The position numbers and the translations under genes were made by a program. The notes under the pieces were generated by a model, which had not been told where the DNA came from, searched no databases, and saw nothing but the letters and a program-made list of their open reading frames with translations. Positions 1 through 12,849 of a DNA stretch of 64,000 nucleotides are shown here, in pieces. Source of the DNA: Leuctra nigra (taxonomy: Eukaryota; Arthropoda; Insecta; Plecoptera; Leuctridae); the NCBI GenBank assembly GCA_934045905.1, contig OW203761.1:36072964-36136963 (forward strand), given 5' to 3'. Within the stretch, counting starts at the first letter, position 1. Every line of letters starts with the position of its first letter.

Positions 1-3000
1 TTTAGTACACTTCATATCATATATATCACGTTTGCACTAATTAGACATTAATCGTGTGGCAAGACGTCACGAAAACGTGTAGCAGTTTAATCTTCATTCA
101 AACGCAAAACGAACGAATTAAGGGGTCCTTTTCACTTCATTATCATTGAAATGTTGATCTTTTCCATGTTGTTCGTATCAGTTTCAATCTCATCGCCGCG
201 GCCAATTGTTTGTCCCAGCATTATTCCTTTCGAGTCTCTAGCAACGATCAGCATGGGGTTGTCTGCACAATCCAGCCACTTGAATAATTTCATGTATTCA
301 TGTCGCAAATTCTTACTTTATTACAGGGACGTTTTCTTGTCTTGTCTCCGTGCTGTAAGTAAGGAGCACGAAATAAAACCAGGCTTAAGTCAATGATCAA
401 TGGTTTAATCATAGCTCCAGGTTTGGATGGTGGTTGTAAAAAGTAGTCAGTCGGCCCAAGAAGCACTTGTTGACGAGCTCAGTCCGTTGTACGAGAGTTA
501 TAAAGATGTCCGGCCAAGTCGGAGTGGAATCTCAAACTTTCTGCGCGTTCGAATTGTTTCTTGTAGGACTTGAAACAAGAGTAATCACATCTTCATTTCG
601 GAGGAATTACAAAACATCATTCCAAGTAAAAGAAACTTAACTTGATAATGATATAAGAGTGGAAAGGGACATTAGTAGTTAGTAATTTCTTATTGAACTT
701 TGGCGGGTATTGCATGGAATTGGTGATTTTTCAGTCGCCATTTGCAGTCTGGAAAATGAGTTCACTGACGATAATGCATAATCAATACGTTCGATTACTT
801 CATCTTTAATTAACGTCAGTTAGTCCATAAATTAAAACAAACTATGCAATTACTTCGTGATTCTCTGCACCACATTCGGTAATAAGATAATCATCTCACG
901 ACTAGAGCTTTTATTACGTTTAGGACCTTCGTATAGCGAACACTTTCTATATAACAAGCGCCGAGCGAGCGCGATTCTCTGCGAGCATATCCTGGATTCC
1001 CTTCGTGACCCGTCAGCATCATCCAGACGCTTCGACGTCGAGATGAAGACGATATGTCGGGGGTCGGGGGTCGCCCTAGGGTGTTCCTAGACCTAATTCA
1101 ACCACCTGTAGAACTCAGCTAGACAATTCATTCGAGAACCCTCCCTCAATCTCGCCCGCCATTCTCCTAGTTCGCGTGTCTAGGCAAGGGGGTTGAGACA
1201 GGGGGATATAAGATTGTTTGATCAGATACGAAACACTCTAATAACATGAAAAGTTATATTGGGATTGATTCGTAATTATAAATGCAAAGAGAACCACGAG
1301 AGTTGATTGAAAATTTAATCGAAATTTAGATTAAACATGCAAATTGTCAAACGTTAGTTAGCGTGTAGATTGTTGAATTAGCGGTTTTCCTCCCCTAGCG
1401 CTTTAATCGATTCGAAATACGCTACAAGCTCAAACAAATTAAAATTGATGCTCGAAAAGCTTTTGTTATTACATTTTCTATGTATTGTCATTCTTAAATG
1501 CTTAATTTGTGGTGGCAGCGCGAGTGCGGCCGAGTCAATGGGCGCCATCGAGCCATTATTGTCGCCATTGTCCCCCGCGTTGATTTGTTTCGATGGATGT
1601 GTGTTGTTGCAATTGTCCACCCTTCCGCCTTTCACATTCCCTCGCATGATGGATGTGTACATGTCGACCAGCTTTGTTCTCGGCATCGCTCAGGACTCGA
1701 TCGGGACGTCTGTGTTTCGGTGACGCGGCCACCTACAGCCTCCTTATCTGTCACTATCCGTCTGCGCAGACGACATCTTTTTCTCTGCATTCGGTACAAG
1801 TTGGGTGCATGTCCTTGCGGATTTGGGCATCGCACAAACGGGTGGTCCGTCATAATAAAAAAAAGTTGACAATTTCATTTTTTCCTTGTTGCTACTACTT
1901 GGATTTCTGTTTGCCAGACCGGTACTCTGTACATTTTATCCTAAACTAAAAAATTGTAGTGCCATTTTTGCTTGCCATTGATGTCTTCAACTAAATTTGC
2001 ATAACATTGTTCAGTTTTCTTTCCATGGGTTTGATACAAATGTTGTAAGAAATCTCTTGTCGATGATCGCTTTTGATGTTCTTCTCGATGTCAAAGTCTT
2101 GCAATTTCCCGTGTGTGATGACAAGGGTTGTTGCTGGCTGTCAGCAGATCTGATATAAAATCACTTTTAACAACTCCTCCCAAGCCTCCAACAGCTTAGA
2201 TTAGCAGGAGAACAAAGTGTAGACAAAGTAATAGCTTTGTTACTTTGCGTCTTTATGTGGTACTTACATCGCTTCCAGCGCGTTTTGCTTCTGTTTCATC
2301 CACTTCCGCCCACGAGCATAGATCTTCCCATAATGCCACACTGTTTCTACGTCATACTCTCTTACAATTACTTCACAATATTCAAATAGGTAACATCTTA
2401 GGGAACTTACTACCAATAAAATGTTTATGGTTCGCAACATATAGGTAGATGTTTAAAAAGATATACGAGGGACATGTTTTGGACTGTAGTGTACTTCTTG
2501 CCTCCATGTTTTGTGTAGCTCGCGAAATTTCGATTTCCCGGAATGGCCTCGTAAAGATGGTTATATTGCCGAGTGGGGAGGGAATCGGGAAGTTATAGTG
2601 CTAGTGCAGTCTGGAGAGAGGAGAGCGACGGATATGATGGTGAAAAAGAGAGAACCAGTATATTGATATATAAAAACGATATCGAATCTATGATATTATT
2701 GTTCTCCGAATTGATCGCCACGCGGGTCGTTTAGCAGCCTCATCATGTTTGTGGTCCAATCAATTCAGATTCATCACACACGACCACTTGACTGATCTAT
2801 GGCGGTGTTCGAATGGAATTAAGGCTTGATTAAGATATACTCCTTTCTCATCTGAACACTTTGGTATCTGAGGAATTCGTGAGTGAGCTTTTTACTTGGT
2901 GCGTGTATCTTCAATGTTCTTCATGCAGGAGTACATGTGTTACATGAATGTAGTACATCAGATTTGTGCTCTTCAACTAATAGGAGACAAGATGTAACTT

Positions 3001-3260
3001 ATTTTTTTTCAGAATAGGAAGATACTTTCCAACTTTCAGCTTAGTTCTTTTCAATGTCCCCAAACATAAAAGCGATATCCAACAATCACAAAGGTTTGCG
3101 AATATGAAAGTCGGCGTCAATATCGTGGTCCCTGATTGACGACGCTCATTGACCATTGTACAAATTCAGAGCAGGCAGCATATTATGCAGCCGAACTTGT
3201 TACCCTCGGTGTCTTCTACCGAGAAGGTTGACACAGGCATAAACAAGTGCTCGGGGTGTT
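1..3260. other. Upstream non-coding DNA, no gene seen
   Basis: No reading frame here resembles a known protein, and the short frames lack coding character. Two stretches are visibly richer in CpG than their surroundings, about 940-1180 and 1490-1850. The second contains several SOX-like CATTGT/ATTGTC words and could be a conserved regulatory element, but that is inference without a comparison to a second species. A perfect acceptor/donor pair at 321-356 would define a 28-base microexon that I could not attach to anything. Confidence 0.5.
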
Positions 3261-3280
3261 GCCTAGAGATTCGTGGTCGT

Positions 3281-3306
3281 CGTCGTCGTCGTCGTCGTCG
3301 TCGTCC
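3281..3306 (+). repeat. (GTC)n microsatellite at the head of the 3.4-kb array
   Basis: An almost uninterrupted run of GTC trinucleotides comes directly before the first unit of the long GC-rich tandem array. In other frames it reads as poly-Arg, poly-Val or poly-Ser, which produces artificial small reading frames on both strands. Confidence 0.9.
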
Positions 3307-4942
3307 TCGGCGTCTTCTACCGAGTAACGCGTGGTCTCCATGCTCTGACGACATCATCAAGTGCGATGCCACGTGCTGTCGTCACACGTCCTCGACGTAA
3401 CTGTTGCATCGCGTCCTCGCCGTGTCTCCGGAGTGTTCGTCCTCGTCCTCGGCGTCTTCTACGCGAGTAACGCGTACCATGGCTCCAACTCCATGCTCTG
3501 ACGACATCATCAAGTGCGATGCCACGTGCTATCCTCGACGTAACTGTTGCATCGCGTCTCGCCGTGTCTCCGGAGTGTTCGTCCTCGTCCTCGGCGTCTT
3601 CTACGCGAGTAACGCGTACCATGGCTTCAACTCCATGGTCTGACGACATCATCAAGTGCGATGCCACGTGCTGTCGTCGCATGTCCTCGACGTAACTGTT
3701 GCATCGCGTCCTCGCCGTGTCTCCGGAGTGTTCGTCCTCGTCCTCGGCGTCTTCTACGCGAGTAACGCGTACCATGGCTCCAACTCCATGCTCTGACGAC
3801 ATCATCAAGTGCGATGCCACGTGCTATCGTCACACGTCCTCGACGTAACTGTTGCATCGCGTCCTCGACGTGTCTCCGGAGTGTTCGTCCTCGTCCTCGG
3901 CGTCTTCTACGCGAGTAACGCGTACCATGGCTTCAACTCCATGGTCTGACGACATCATCAAGTGCGATGCCACGTGCTGTCGTCGCATGTCCTCGACGTA
4001 ACTGTTGCATCGCGTCCTCGCCGTGTCTCCGGAGTGTTCGTCCTCGTCCTCGGCGTCTTCTACGCGAGTAACGCGTACCATGGCTCCAACTCCATGGTCT
4101 GACGACATCATCAAGTGCGATGCCACGTGCTGTCGTCACACGTCCTCGACGTAACTGTTGCATCGCGTCCTCGACGTGTCTCCGGAGTGTTCGTCCTCGT
4201 CCTCGGCGTCTTCTACGCGAGTAACGCGTACCATGGCTCCAACTCCATGCTCTGACGACATCATCAAGTGCGATGCCACGTGCTGTCGTCACACGTCCTC
4301 GACGTAACTGTTGCATCGCGTCTCGCCGTGTCTCCGGAGTGTTCGTCCTCGTCCTCGGCGTCTTCTACGCGAGTAACGCGTACCATGGCTTCAACTCCAT
4401 GGTCTGACGACATCATCAAGTGCGATGCCACGTGCTGTCGTCACACGTCCTCGACGTAACTGTTGCATCGCGTCCTCGCCGTGTCTCCGGAGTGTTCGTC
4501 CTCGTCCTCGGCGTCTTCTACGCGAGTAACTCGTACCATCAACTCCATGCTCTGACGACATCATCAAGTGCGATGCCACGTGCTGTCGTCGCATGTAACT
4601 GTTGCATCGCGTCTCGCCGTGTCTCCGGAGTGTTCGTCCTCGTCCTCGGCGTCTTCTACGCGAGTAACTCGTACCATGGCTCCAACTCCATGGTCTGACG
4701 ACATCATCAAGTGCGATGCCACGTGCTGTCGTCGCATGTAACTGTTGCATCGCGTCCTCGCCGTGTCTCCGGAGTGTTCGTCCTCGTCCTCGGCGTCTTC
4801 TACGCGAGTAACTCGTACCATGGCTTCAACTCCATGGTCTGACGACATCATCAAGTGCGATGCCACGTGCTATCCTCGACGTAACTGTTGCATCGCGTCT
4901 CGCCGTGTCTCCGGAGTGTTCGTCCTCGTCCTCGGCGTCTTC
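3304..4942 (+). repeat. GC-rich minisatellite/satellite, about 11 units of 139-153 bp
   Basis: The word TGTTGCATCGCG recurs at 3402, 3545, 3697, 3850, 4003, 4156, 4309, 4461, 4600, 4743 and 4886. The spacings are 143, 152, 153, 153, 153, 153, 152, 139, 143 and 143 bases. Shorter units lack a small block around the GTCCTCGACG word or near the ACGCGTACC word, so there are a few unit subtypes. Each unit carries the E-box CACGTG, the word TCCGGAGTG and the block GACGACATCATCAAGTGCGATG. The array is far richer in CpG than the flanks. Several frames stay open on both strands because the monomer has few stops. Frame changes between unit types and the lack of any recognisable domain argue against a protein. 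Confidence 0.93.
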
Positions 4943-4966
4943 CTGCGGCCTCCTCGGCGCAACAGG

Positions 4967-5314
4967 TGTTGGGGGCCGCCGCGGTCTCTCGGGGAGTGAA
5001 CGAACACCTGACGCGGACTGCTCGAGGGGACGGAGTCTTGCACATCTCTCGCACCTGTCGTCTGAACAGCCCCCGACAACACGGCGAAGAGCCCTCCGAG
5101 ACGACCTCGCGTGCCACTCTCGTCGCGGTTACTACGTGTTCAGCATCGTTGTCGTTCACTTCCAGTGACAGTGGATTACATTTGTCTGTGTGTTCGTCAG
5201 GAGACTAACTGTAATTAAGATGAGTTGTGAATGTGTCGTGTAATAAAAGTGTTTCTTTCGTCTACAGAACATTCGGCGTCTTTGAGACTTGGGGAGCGCG
5301 TTCAGAAAACGACA
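4967..5314 (+). mobile_element. Possible solo LTR, or alternatively an orphan promoter/exon region
   Basis: The stretch starts TGTTGGGGGC and ends AACGACA, the TG...CA form expected of a long terminal repeat, with near-complementary TGTTG/CGACA tips. An AATAAA signal lies at about 5241, late in the segment as in the R region of an LTR. GC-rich sequence fills the first half. I see no clear target-site duplication, primer-binding site or internal region, so it would be a solo or eroded LTR. The alternative is an exon: a good acceptor (TTTCTTTCGTCTACAG) precedes 5268 and a consensus donor (GTCG|GTAAGT) follows 5318, which would define a 51-base exon. No protein similarity was recognised. Confidence 0.33.
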
Positions 5315-5319
5315 GTCGG

Positions 5320-8300
5320 TAAGTGCTTACTTCAACTAACTGTACCTAAGACAGAAGTGGAATAGAATGTACATAAAAGTCTCCATTTATTGGAGTAAAG
5401 ACTTTTAACAACTTTTAAGCTGTCATATGTCTACCTGAATGGTGATTTGTGATCTTCCTTTGCTGCCAATGGAATGTTGACTGCATTATAAAATTCCCCG
5501 ATATTTGGAGCCTTTTTATGTAGATTCTGTTCCCCTTCTGTCATGGAACAGATTTATAACTACATTTTAATTGTGTAATAAAATATATCGTCAATAAAAA
5601 GTAATTACATTTTAATTTGTTTCGTAAATTTAAAATATCCATGTCTTCAGCATCGACTTCAATTTATATAAAATATTCTAAAAAGCAGCAAACATGCAAT
5701 CCTATTATTGTTTCTATATAATTTTTCGTGTAGTTTGAAAGGCCTTACGTTTCACTTGTACCTCGCATGTGGACATCACCGCCGTGCAGGTAAACATGTG
5801 AACCCCGACAAAAAGCAACACGCTGTCGAATACTTGATGTATTCCCACTCAACGATGCACCCTAATGATGATACATGTAATAGCTCATAGCCTTGGCCAT
5901 CATTCATCGGTCCGCTCGACGATTTCTTACATTCGAATCTTCCCTCCAGTGCGGCGCCATACATGGAGTCACAGCATCCCCAATCTTGTTGTGTAGTGCG
6001 CATGCGCCATGGTTAGAGATGCGTGTGGAATCGAGATGAGATCTCGTCATATGATTAAGTTACAAATCTCACAGAGTTCGACGTGAATTGCTAAAATGTC
6101 GTCAAATATTATTCAATGTAAGATGATTGTGTACGAGGTTTGACTCACTGATGAGCAAGTTAGTTAATATAAAGTCTATCATTTTGAGAAATCCAATTAC
6201 AGTTCCATTTGAGTCTTTTTGCTGTCGTGTCGTTTACCTGATTCATTTCAGCGACATAACATGAGAATAGAGATACAGTCGTTTTCAATTATTCTGAGGC
6301 AAATTCAGTTTTATCATGATAATGTCATCTACAATTCAATTTAGTCTTCGATCACTGTAATAATATATTTAAAAATTAAGAAATTTATTTTGTATTGTTC
6401 TCTAAATAGTTCAATTTAGTATTTTGATCGTAGCAATTAGATATTTCAAAAAATAAAAAGTATTCTAATTCTATTTAAGAATCTTCATACACCAAGTCAT
6501 ACGCCGAGTTTTCCTTACGGTCTCAGAATGGAGACTTTACTTTATCATAGCTTATCTTTGAAGAATTGTATAGCTCTTCTTTACCAAAATCTCATAATGC
6601 AAATCGCACTGAATTAATAAGCAATTTCGTCCAAGAAAACGGATTAATTTAAATAATAATTTCTCCTTAATCACAAACATTGCGCAATGCGGCTTCAACA
6701 TGCGTGAGGAAAATGACCTCAATACAGTTACCTCAAAATTGTTATTATCAGCTCCCCTCTTAAAGCCGTTCCACGTATAAAGTCGATATTGTTATCAACA
6801 TTTGTTTTTTAACCGTCTAGTTAATGACTAACTTAGAAACAACTGGAGATAATTCTACCGTGCAAGTTGCGTTCCAAACGTAATTACGAAAATTGAGCAA
6901 TAGATGCCGCGATAACATGAATTGATCAAACATAAGGAATTTAATTCTGTTTGATCTCTTCATTACAACAATACACAAGCATTCAAAACATTTTCCATAG
7001 TACGTGTAAAATGCAATATCGTGTACACATTGTTGCGGTGTGGAATGAGCTCTTTGCTGGCATGATATTCTTTTCTTCTGTCTGAATGATTATCGATTAC
7101 GGATTGTTCATAACTACACTGAATTATCAGATATGCATTGCATTCTTTGCTCCAACTATTTCGCCTGCCATACCTTGAATTCCGTGCCGCCGTACTCGCA
7201 CATATTTCTGTAAGGAGTACGCTCTCAAAATGGAATTGCATTTTAAGGAATTGTTCTCCTCCCCCCCCCCCCCACTCCCTCAAATACTCTCTTCCTTCTC
7301 TGTTATAGATATACCCGTTCGCATTAGCAAATAAGCTGTAATAGGGAATTTTGGTATTGGCTTTTTATCTGAATATCTCAGATAGTAATGTTTCAGCCAG
7401 TTTGAAATTCTCGTCTGTACAGAATGTGGTGTTTGACTCATAACTGGTATTACCACATACCTACCACGAGAATGGTTTAAATACATTAGACTTTTTCGTT
7501 ATTTTGATTGAAACTTGGGTGGGGTTTACACAGCGTCTAATAAAAGCTGCTATTCAAATACGGCAGACGAAACTTTATGTGGGCATGAGTGTACTTTCAT
7601 CAATATGTATATCATATCCTCTTTCTTTACTTCTTCATCACTTAAGAAAGATATATGGAAGGGAATATATAAGACGAGGGAATTGCAGAGAAGTGGAAAG
7701 CAAAAGAGATTCTTTTGCCTCTTTTGTGTAACGAAAAATCGATTTTAATTTACAATTCCTTTTTCATCTTTGTGTCAACTGAAATCTACTCCAAAAGTTC
7801 TCTCTTTTATCTTTCGTTTCTCTGTTTCTCTATTCGCCTTCCGTTCTTTTCCTCTCTTCTTTTCATTCCCATTATCTCATCCACCAGTCTTCTTCGCATA
7901 ATACTTTAGTTACCAAACTAATTTGAGAAGAAAACTAAATTGAATAATATTTCCTCTCTTCTGTCGGCGAAACTTGATCTTGATCGTCAAAGTGTTTCTA
8001 ATGATCCAACAAGACTTGGAATCGTTTTGAATGAAGAAGAAGTCGGGAACATGATATGAGTTTCCACGATTATCCCACTTTACACGTCATAATATCTGTC
8101 ATTGAGAGAATAAAAAAAAATCAAAACAATCGTATACATTGTTAGAAAATCATGTAGGTAATTATTGTTTTCATAATTTATACTTGGAGTTTATTCCAGA
8201 AAAATAAAAAAATTATAAATTTGTTTAGAGCAGGCTTTCTTTTTGTTTTCTTTTTTCTCTTAGTTAGCTTACTAAAATTATTACGAACCAGAAACGAGAG

Positions 8301-8900
8301 ATTATTCGCTACTTTTGCTTCTCTCAAATTCTATACTTTTGTATTTACAATCCTCCTGTAACTTTTCTCAGAGCTTCTGTGTTAAAACTTGCAACTTACA
8401 AGATTAAAGAATGATTATATTTGTATTAGAAAGCTTTTAATTATTAACAATCTCATATTCCTTTGTATAAAAACAACATTTAAAATATAATTAACGTCTT
8501 CTCTTCTCAATACTCAATTACAACTAAATTTCATCTCCTTTCATATTTTGCCAATTAGTTTTGCTGTTACTCTGGCATTGCATTGAGACAAAGTAGAATC
8601 TTTAGAAAATTAACTTTACGTCGTATACGGACAAAGTATATCAAATTTCATTCGAGCGAATTCATTACTTATACAATATTAGTCCCGGGCGCTGGCATAC
8701 TGGCTTCAATTTCATTATTAACACGGGGTACATTTTTCAAGATTATCTTTTCCCTTTATGAATTCAAATCCTATGGTTGTGAGATTATGTGATGTAGAGA
8801 GACATAGACCGAGCAATATTCATAGAAACTCCTAGGGTTTTCTACAAAAAAAAATGCAAGGATCATGTTTTAGTTTATTAATGAGATGTTAAAGAGAATG
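5320..8900. other. AT-rich non-coding DNA
   Basis: No supported gene. An NRF1-like palindrome, TGCGCATGCGCC, lies at 5997-6008 in a small CpG-containing patch (about 5900-6060). A tract of 13 C residues occupies 7261-7273 and is followed by CT-rich sequence. The short frames around 7504-7909 are AT-rich and show no conserved pattern. Confidence 0.5.
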
Positions 8901-8907
8901 GCACATA

Positions 8908-8982
8908 GCGTTGCGTTGCGTTACGATGCGTTGCGTTACGATGCGTTGCGTTACGGTGCGTTGCGTTACGCTACCTCGCGTT
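8908..8982 (+). repeat. Short tandem array of a 15-bp unit
   Basis: The unit is close to GATGCGTTGCGTTAC, itself built from GCGTT words. About four to five copies are present, with one A-to-G variant, decaying at the right into CTACCTCGCGTTGAG. The GC content stands out from the AT-rich flanks. It has no coding character. Confidence 0.85.
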
Positions 8983-9694
8983 GAGTAACATATCAATTTC
9001 GGACCCCAAGAAAGGAGTTTTCGCTCTGTTCCAAGGTGTCAATTGTGAGTTTCAAATAATCGTACATAATCTGTAGTAATGTCTTTTTTTGCATATTTTA
9101 ATACACTATGAAATCAAGAATGAATAAGAATAGAGAACAAGGAAGAGCATTTTGTTTTCGCCAGAAGCATCGTTCTCGCGTTGCAGATCCCTAGGAATAT
9201 TCGTTTTCCTTCGGAACCGAACGGTAGGATCCGATTGGTTAGATCGCGCATCGGTTCGAGTGGAACAACTCGGAATCAACGGTTTTATTCTGCAGCCCCA
9301 GTTTAGGAAAATGCTCAAGTGAAAAGTGTGAATGTTATTGTTGTCATTTGGTCGTCACTATGTGCACAATTTTGAAATGTCAATGTTGATTATTCTGTAG
9401 TGGATAAAACAAACACAAAACAATAACTAAACATCTGAAACAATGTATAAAGTTCGTTCACTGTTAGAATATTCCTGACTTTTTCGTCGTTGGCGTCGAC
9501 TTTCTTCTTTGTATTATTGAAATTGTATAAATTATGTCAAATACACAATTTTTAATAGTAGAAAATATTAGAAAAATTCAATAAAATTGATTTATTTTTA
9601 TCTACAGACGTCTATGTATACATATTTTTTTGATTATTGATATTTACGTGTGTAAATAGGTATACAATTGTTCGCTCGACTACAGTAGTACACG

Positions 9695-9704
9695 GCCGCC
9701 ATTA
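9695..9704 (+). promoter_or_regulatory. Pho/YY1-type site
   Basis: The sequence GCCGCCATTA fits the published core of Pleiohomeotic/YY1 sites (GCCAT with a CNG prefix). Similar words recur at 18397 and 39428 and, with ATT/ATC variants, at 28336 and 57655. Binding here is inference. Confidence 0.3.
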
Positions 9705-10036
9705 CGGATCATTATTCTTACAGTAAACGAGCTTTATTTTTAACAATGTGGGTACAATGCCGCTCCCAAGTTCACTGGATCATATGTTTCGTGCACTCTG
9801 GGAATCGTCATTCTAGCTGGTTAAATACCCTGAACTGCGTCAGTGTAGCCTACATGCTACTGATTCGAGGTTGACGCGCCAAATTTAAATCACAACTACA
9901 AAACTTATATCTCGGAAACCATTTGATTAAACATTCTTATAACTTCACATATTATCCAACTCAATGTAACGTACATTTAGAATTGAAATGAGTGAAGTAT
10001 ACCTTCACATATCGAGCATGGAAACGTCATGAAGTA

Positions 10037-10244
10037 AAAAACAAATAAAAATTGATTCTCGAAAAGAAAAGTATTGACTGCTGGTAAGGTACCTTGACAA
10101 TCAATCCTTGTTATTATCAATGAAATAAGATCTTACCTACCTGAGGTAGATGATGCGTAAACACAGCCTTCATGGGATGATGCCATCAAACCGTAATCAG
10201 CCAATCCATTTCTTTTCGAGTACCGATTTTTATTGGTTTGAGTG
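10037..10244 (-). mobile_element. TA-flanked MITE, family member C (208 bp)
   Basis: The right end, read on the minus strand, starts CACTCAAACCAATAAAAATC and continues with GGTACTCGAAAAGAA. The left end carries the matching ACAAATAAAAATTGATTCTC then GAAAAGAA, so the ends are inverted repeats. TA dinucleotides flank both ends (10035-10036 and 10245-10246). Read on the minus strand, the interior matches the element at 27263-27471 almost throughout, including the blocks GGCATCATCC, CATCATCTAC and TTTCATTGATAATAACAAG. The lengths are 208 and 209 bp. TA duplication suggests mobilisation by a Tc1/mariner-type transposase, but no transposase is present. The outer left tip is eroded. Confidence 0.8.
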
Positions 10245-10252
10245 TACATGAA

Positions 10253-10281
10253 TGACGTCAGCTGTCGCCAGGTCACGTGAC
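10253..10281. promoter_or_regulatory. Full CRE followed by a GTCACGTGAC palindrome
   Basis: A perfect TGACGTCA palindrome (10253-10260, CREB/ATF type) is followed 11 bases later by GTCACGTGAC (10272-10281), the ideal bHLH-Zip (MITF/TFE/USF) palindrome. The pair lies just outside the MITE that ends at 10244. A similar pairing occurs at 23615-23657. Function is inferred from motif knowledge only. Confidence 0.4.
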
Positions 10282-10289
10282 ACCAGCTA

Positions 10290-12800
10290 ATGCCACATTG
10301 TTGTAGAGATTCTTTGCGCAGCAACAATCACTCTTTGTTGCCATCATCTCGTCGAGAACTCACATTGAAATTATGTTTGACCTCGCGTTGACCTCTATTG
10401 TGGTCAATAACCATCTTCGAAACATTGTTGTCTGTCTTGTCTAGGAGAGATGTTGCAAAGTCACCCGATCGACTCCTATTGATCGAGACGCGTCCCAATG
10501 AATTTGCATCCCAGTCTTTATGCATCTGCAAAATGAATTAGACCATGCTAATTTTATACGTGGGATGAAATAAAATCTGCGGACTTCAATTTACTTTATA
10601 TGTATATTTTACTTCTTTAGTAGAGAGGCAAAGTTATAAAAAGATCTAAAAAAAGCACGAAATTCATTAATTTAATTAAATTCTGTAATGTAGTCTAGTG
10701 TTTCAATTTGAATAATCAGGGACGTAGACCAAAGGGGTTTGTATTTGATAAAAATTCATATTTCATAATTCGTATGTATCATCATCAGTATATATTTTCG
10801 TGTTATTATTGTAAAAGAATAACGATACAATTTCCGAATCACTGGCTAGTTTATAATCCCTGTTTGCTCTGATGCTTCGCTGTCTGGTCAAAAGGCTCTG
10901 AAAGAACTTGTCTCTGCTTTTACATCTCGCTGTCTCTCTCTGTCACCCGCTTTCCGCATCGCAACACTCTTTTTGGATCGTATTCAAAAGAGAAATATAT
11001 ATATAAATATGTATCCATGTGCCCAGCGTAATGAAATTATGCACTAAACAATCACTCAAAACGATAATTTACAGAGCACAACTTCAAATGAATTAGAGTC
11101 GATTGAAAGCTTTGGTTGACACATCTATAATCCCTGGAAGTTTGCTTTTAGATGTTGTTCATGTCAAATGCACGATTATAGTTGTGTTCACCAACATTAG
11201 TACATAGTGAGAGAAAGATTATTTGATCAACTTTGAAGATGAATTTTATTACATGAGAAGCCATTTTGTTCTCTTTCTGGTTTATGTGGAGCGACGCGTT
11301 GACGAATCAGATGCCTTGTTTGTCGTTTTCTGTTGGGACCGAGTGAACCGAGGCTTCTAATTGGTTAGAGCTGGCAACGTTGCGCTCCTGTCGCCATGTT
11401 GAAAAATGAAAAATCCGTCTATTTTGACTCATCGCCGTAACAGCTATTTCGATTATCGAGTTTGTTTTCCATTGTCTTAGTGAATTTGTACAGCTGAACG
11501 GGTGCAGTATTTGTAACGGGAAATTGAATGCAACCAGGCGATCTATGAAGATGGTCATTTTCACCCAATATGGTACTTTTTCATTGCTTATCCATCTCAG
11601 ATCACAGTGGAAAAGAACGTGTTCTGCCAGAGACATGAAATCATTCGCTTGGTTTAGTTTTAATTGTCATTCGATCATTTCACTGCACAAATTTAGCCAT
11701 GGGAATCGACACTTTGGTTAATTGTAACGCTGTATTTAATATTGAGATGCTTAAAACTAAGAACAGTTTTATTATGGTTTTGTCGTTCTTCACTCATCTG
11801 TGTTGGTTTTTGAATCACATACCATCAAGAGTGCACCATTAAAACTCAGATAATGTGATTTCCTGTTATTACCTTTATTTATATCAGAAGTTATTGCTCG
11901 ATTGATTCACCTTTGACTCAAGTCCCGTTAACATCGGACTCAACCTTTTTTATCATCTCCATATAATTATATACTACCTTTATTCTGGTAGTTAATTATG
12001 TTTGTTTTCCTACTGCACCTAGACCTTGACACCGTTATTTTGAAACAATATGATCCAAAAGTCCGTTGTAGACCACTTTTTTACCTCATTGATGATTTCT
12101 CATCCCTTGTGCGGCCAGACACCCCCCCCCCCTTCCTCCACTCGTCAATCCCTCATTAATTGAGTATCGATTCTGACCATGTTAATTAAAACTTGTCGCA
12201 GGTTTTATTGGTAGGTATATGTGTCTGACATTTCCTGCACTAATTCCACATTGTTGCTTGTCTCTGTCTTTTGACTGCGTTATGGAGAAGATGTATTTAA
12301 AAACGCCTTCCGCCGCCACCTGAGACATAAAATGTAAATATTATTGTCATAATTATTATAATTATCATAATTTGTATTGTTGCTCAACGTAACTTATGAA
12401 AACGTTCTTCACTATGTACGAATGTTTTGCTAGATGTATGGGATAAGTTTGTATACTACCGCTATTGCTACGTGACACATTTACATAGCAAGGTGATGTT
12501 TTATGTAAAACACTTTGTAATCACGACACTTGGTAGAGGAAGCATACAGAAGGATCCTCTCAGCTCAGTAACTGCTTCTTACAGATCAAGATGGCTCGAT
12601 ATGGGCTGAGTTATCTCCAGGATAACGAACTGTTTTGTATAAGATCAATTAAATACAAATACAATAAATAGTGTAAGTTTTAATATATGTTAGTTCTGAA
12701 AACATCCGCTAATGTTTCCTGCATGTAGCAACTATAGAATGTAATCAAGTCATTTCAATGGGTGTTCAGATTGGTTTGTTTTACATAAATAAGTAACTTA
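10290..12800. other. Non-coding DNA, no gene seen
   Basis: AT-rich sequence with no recognisable protein frame. A run of 11 C residues at 12122-12132 is followed by CT-rich sequence. An AAGATGGC word (YY1 type) is at about 12589. Nothing else stands out. Confidence 0.5.
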
Positions 12801-12849
12801 AGTCATGCTACAAGCAGCCCCTTCTTGTAACGGTGAAATGAAATTAGGT

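Noticed and set aside
327..354. Possible 28-base microexon between TTATTACAG and GTAAGT
   Set aside because: Good splice words but no partner exon, phase or homology; such pairs occur by chance in long sequence.
3317..4866. Arg/Asp/Glu-rich frames on both strands in the 150-bp array
   Set aside because: They follow the repeat period, shift frame between unit types, and resemble no protein.
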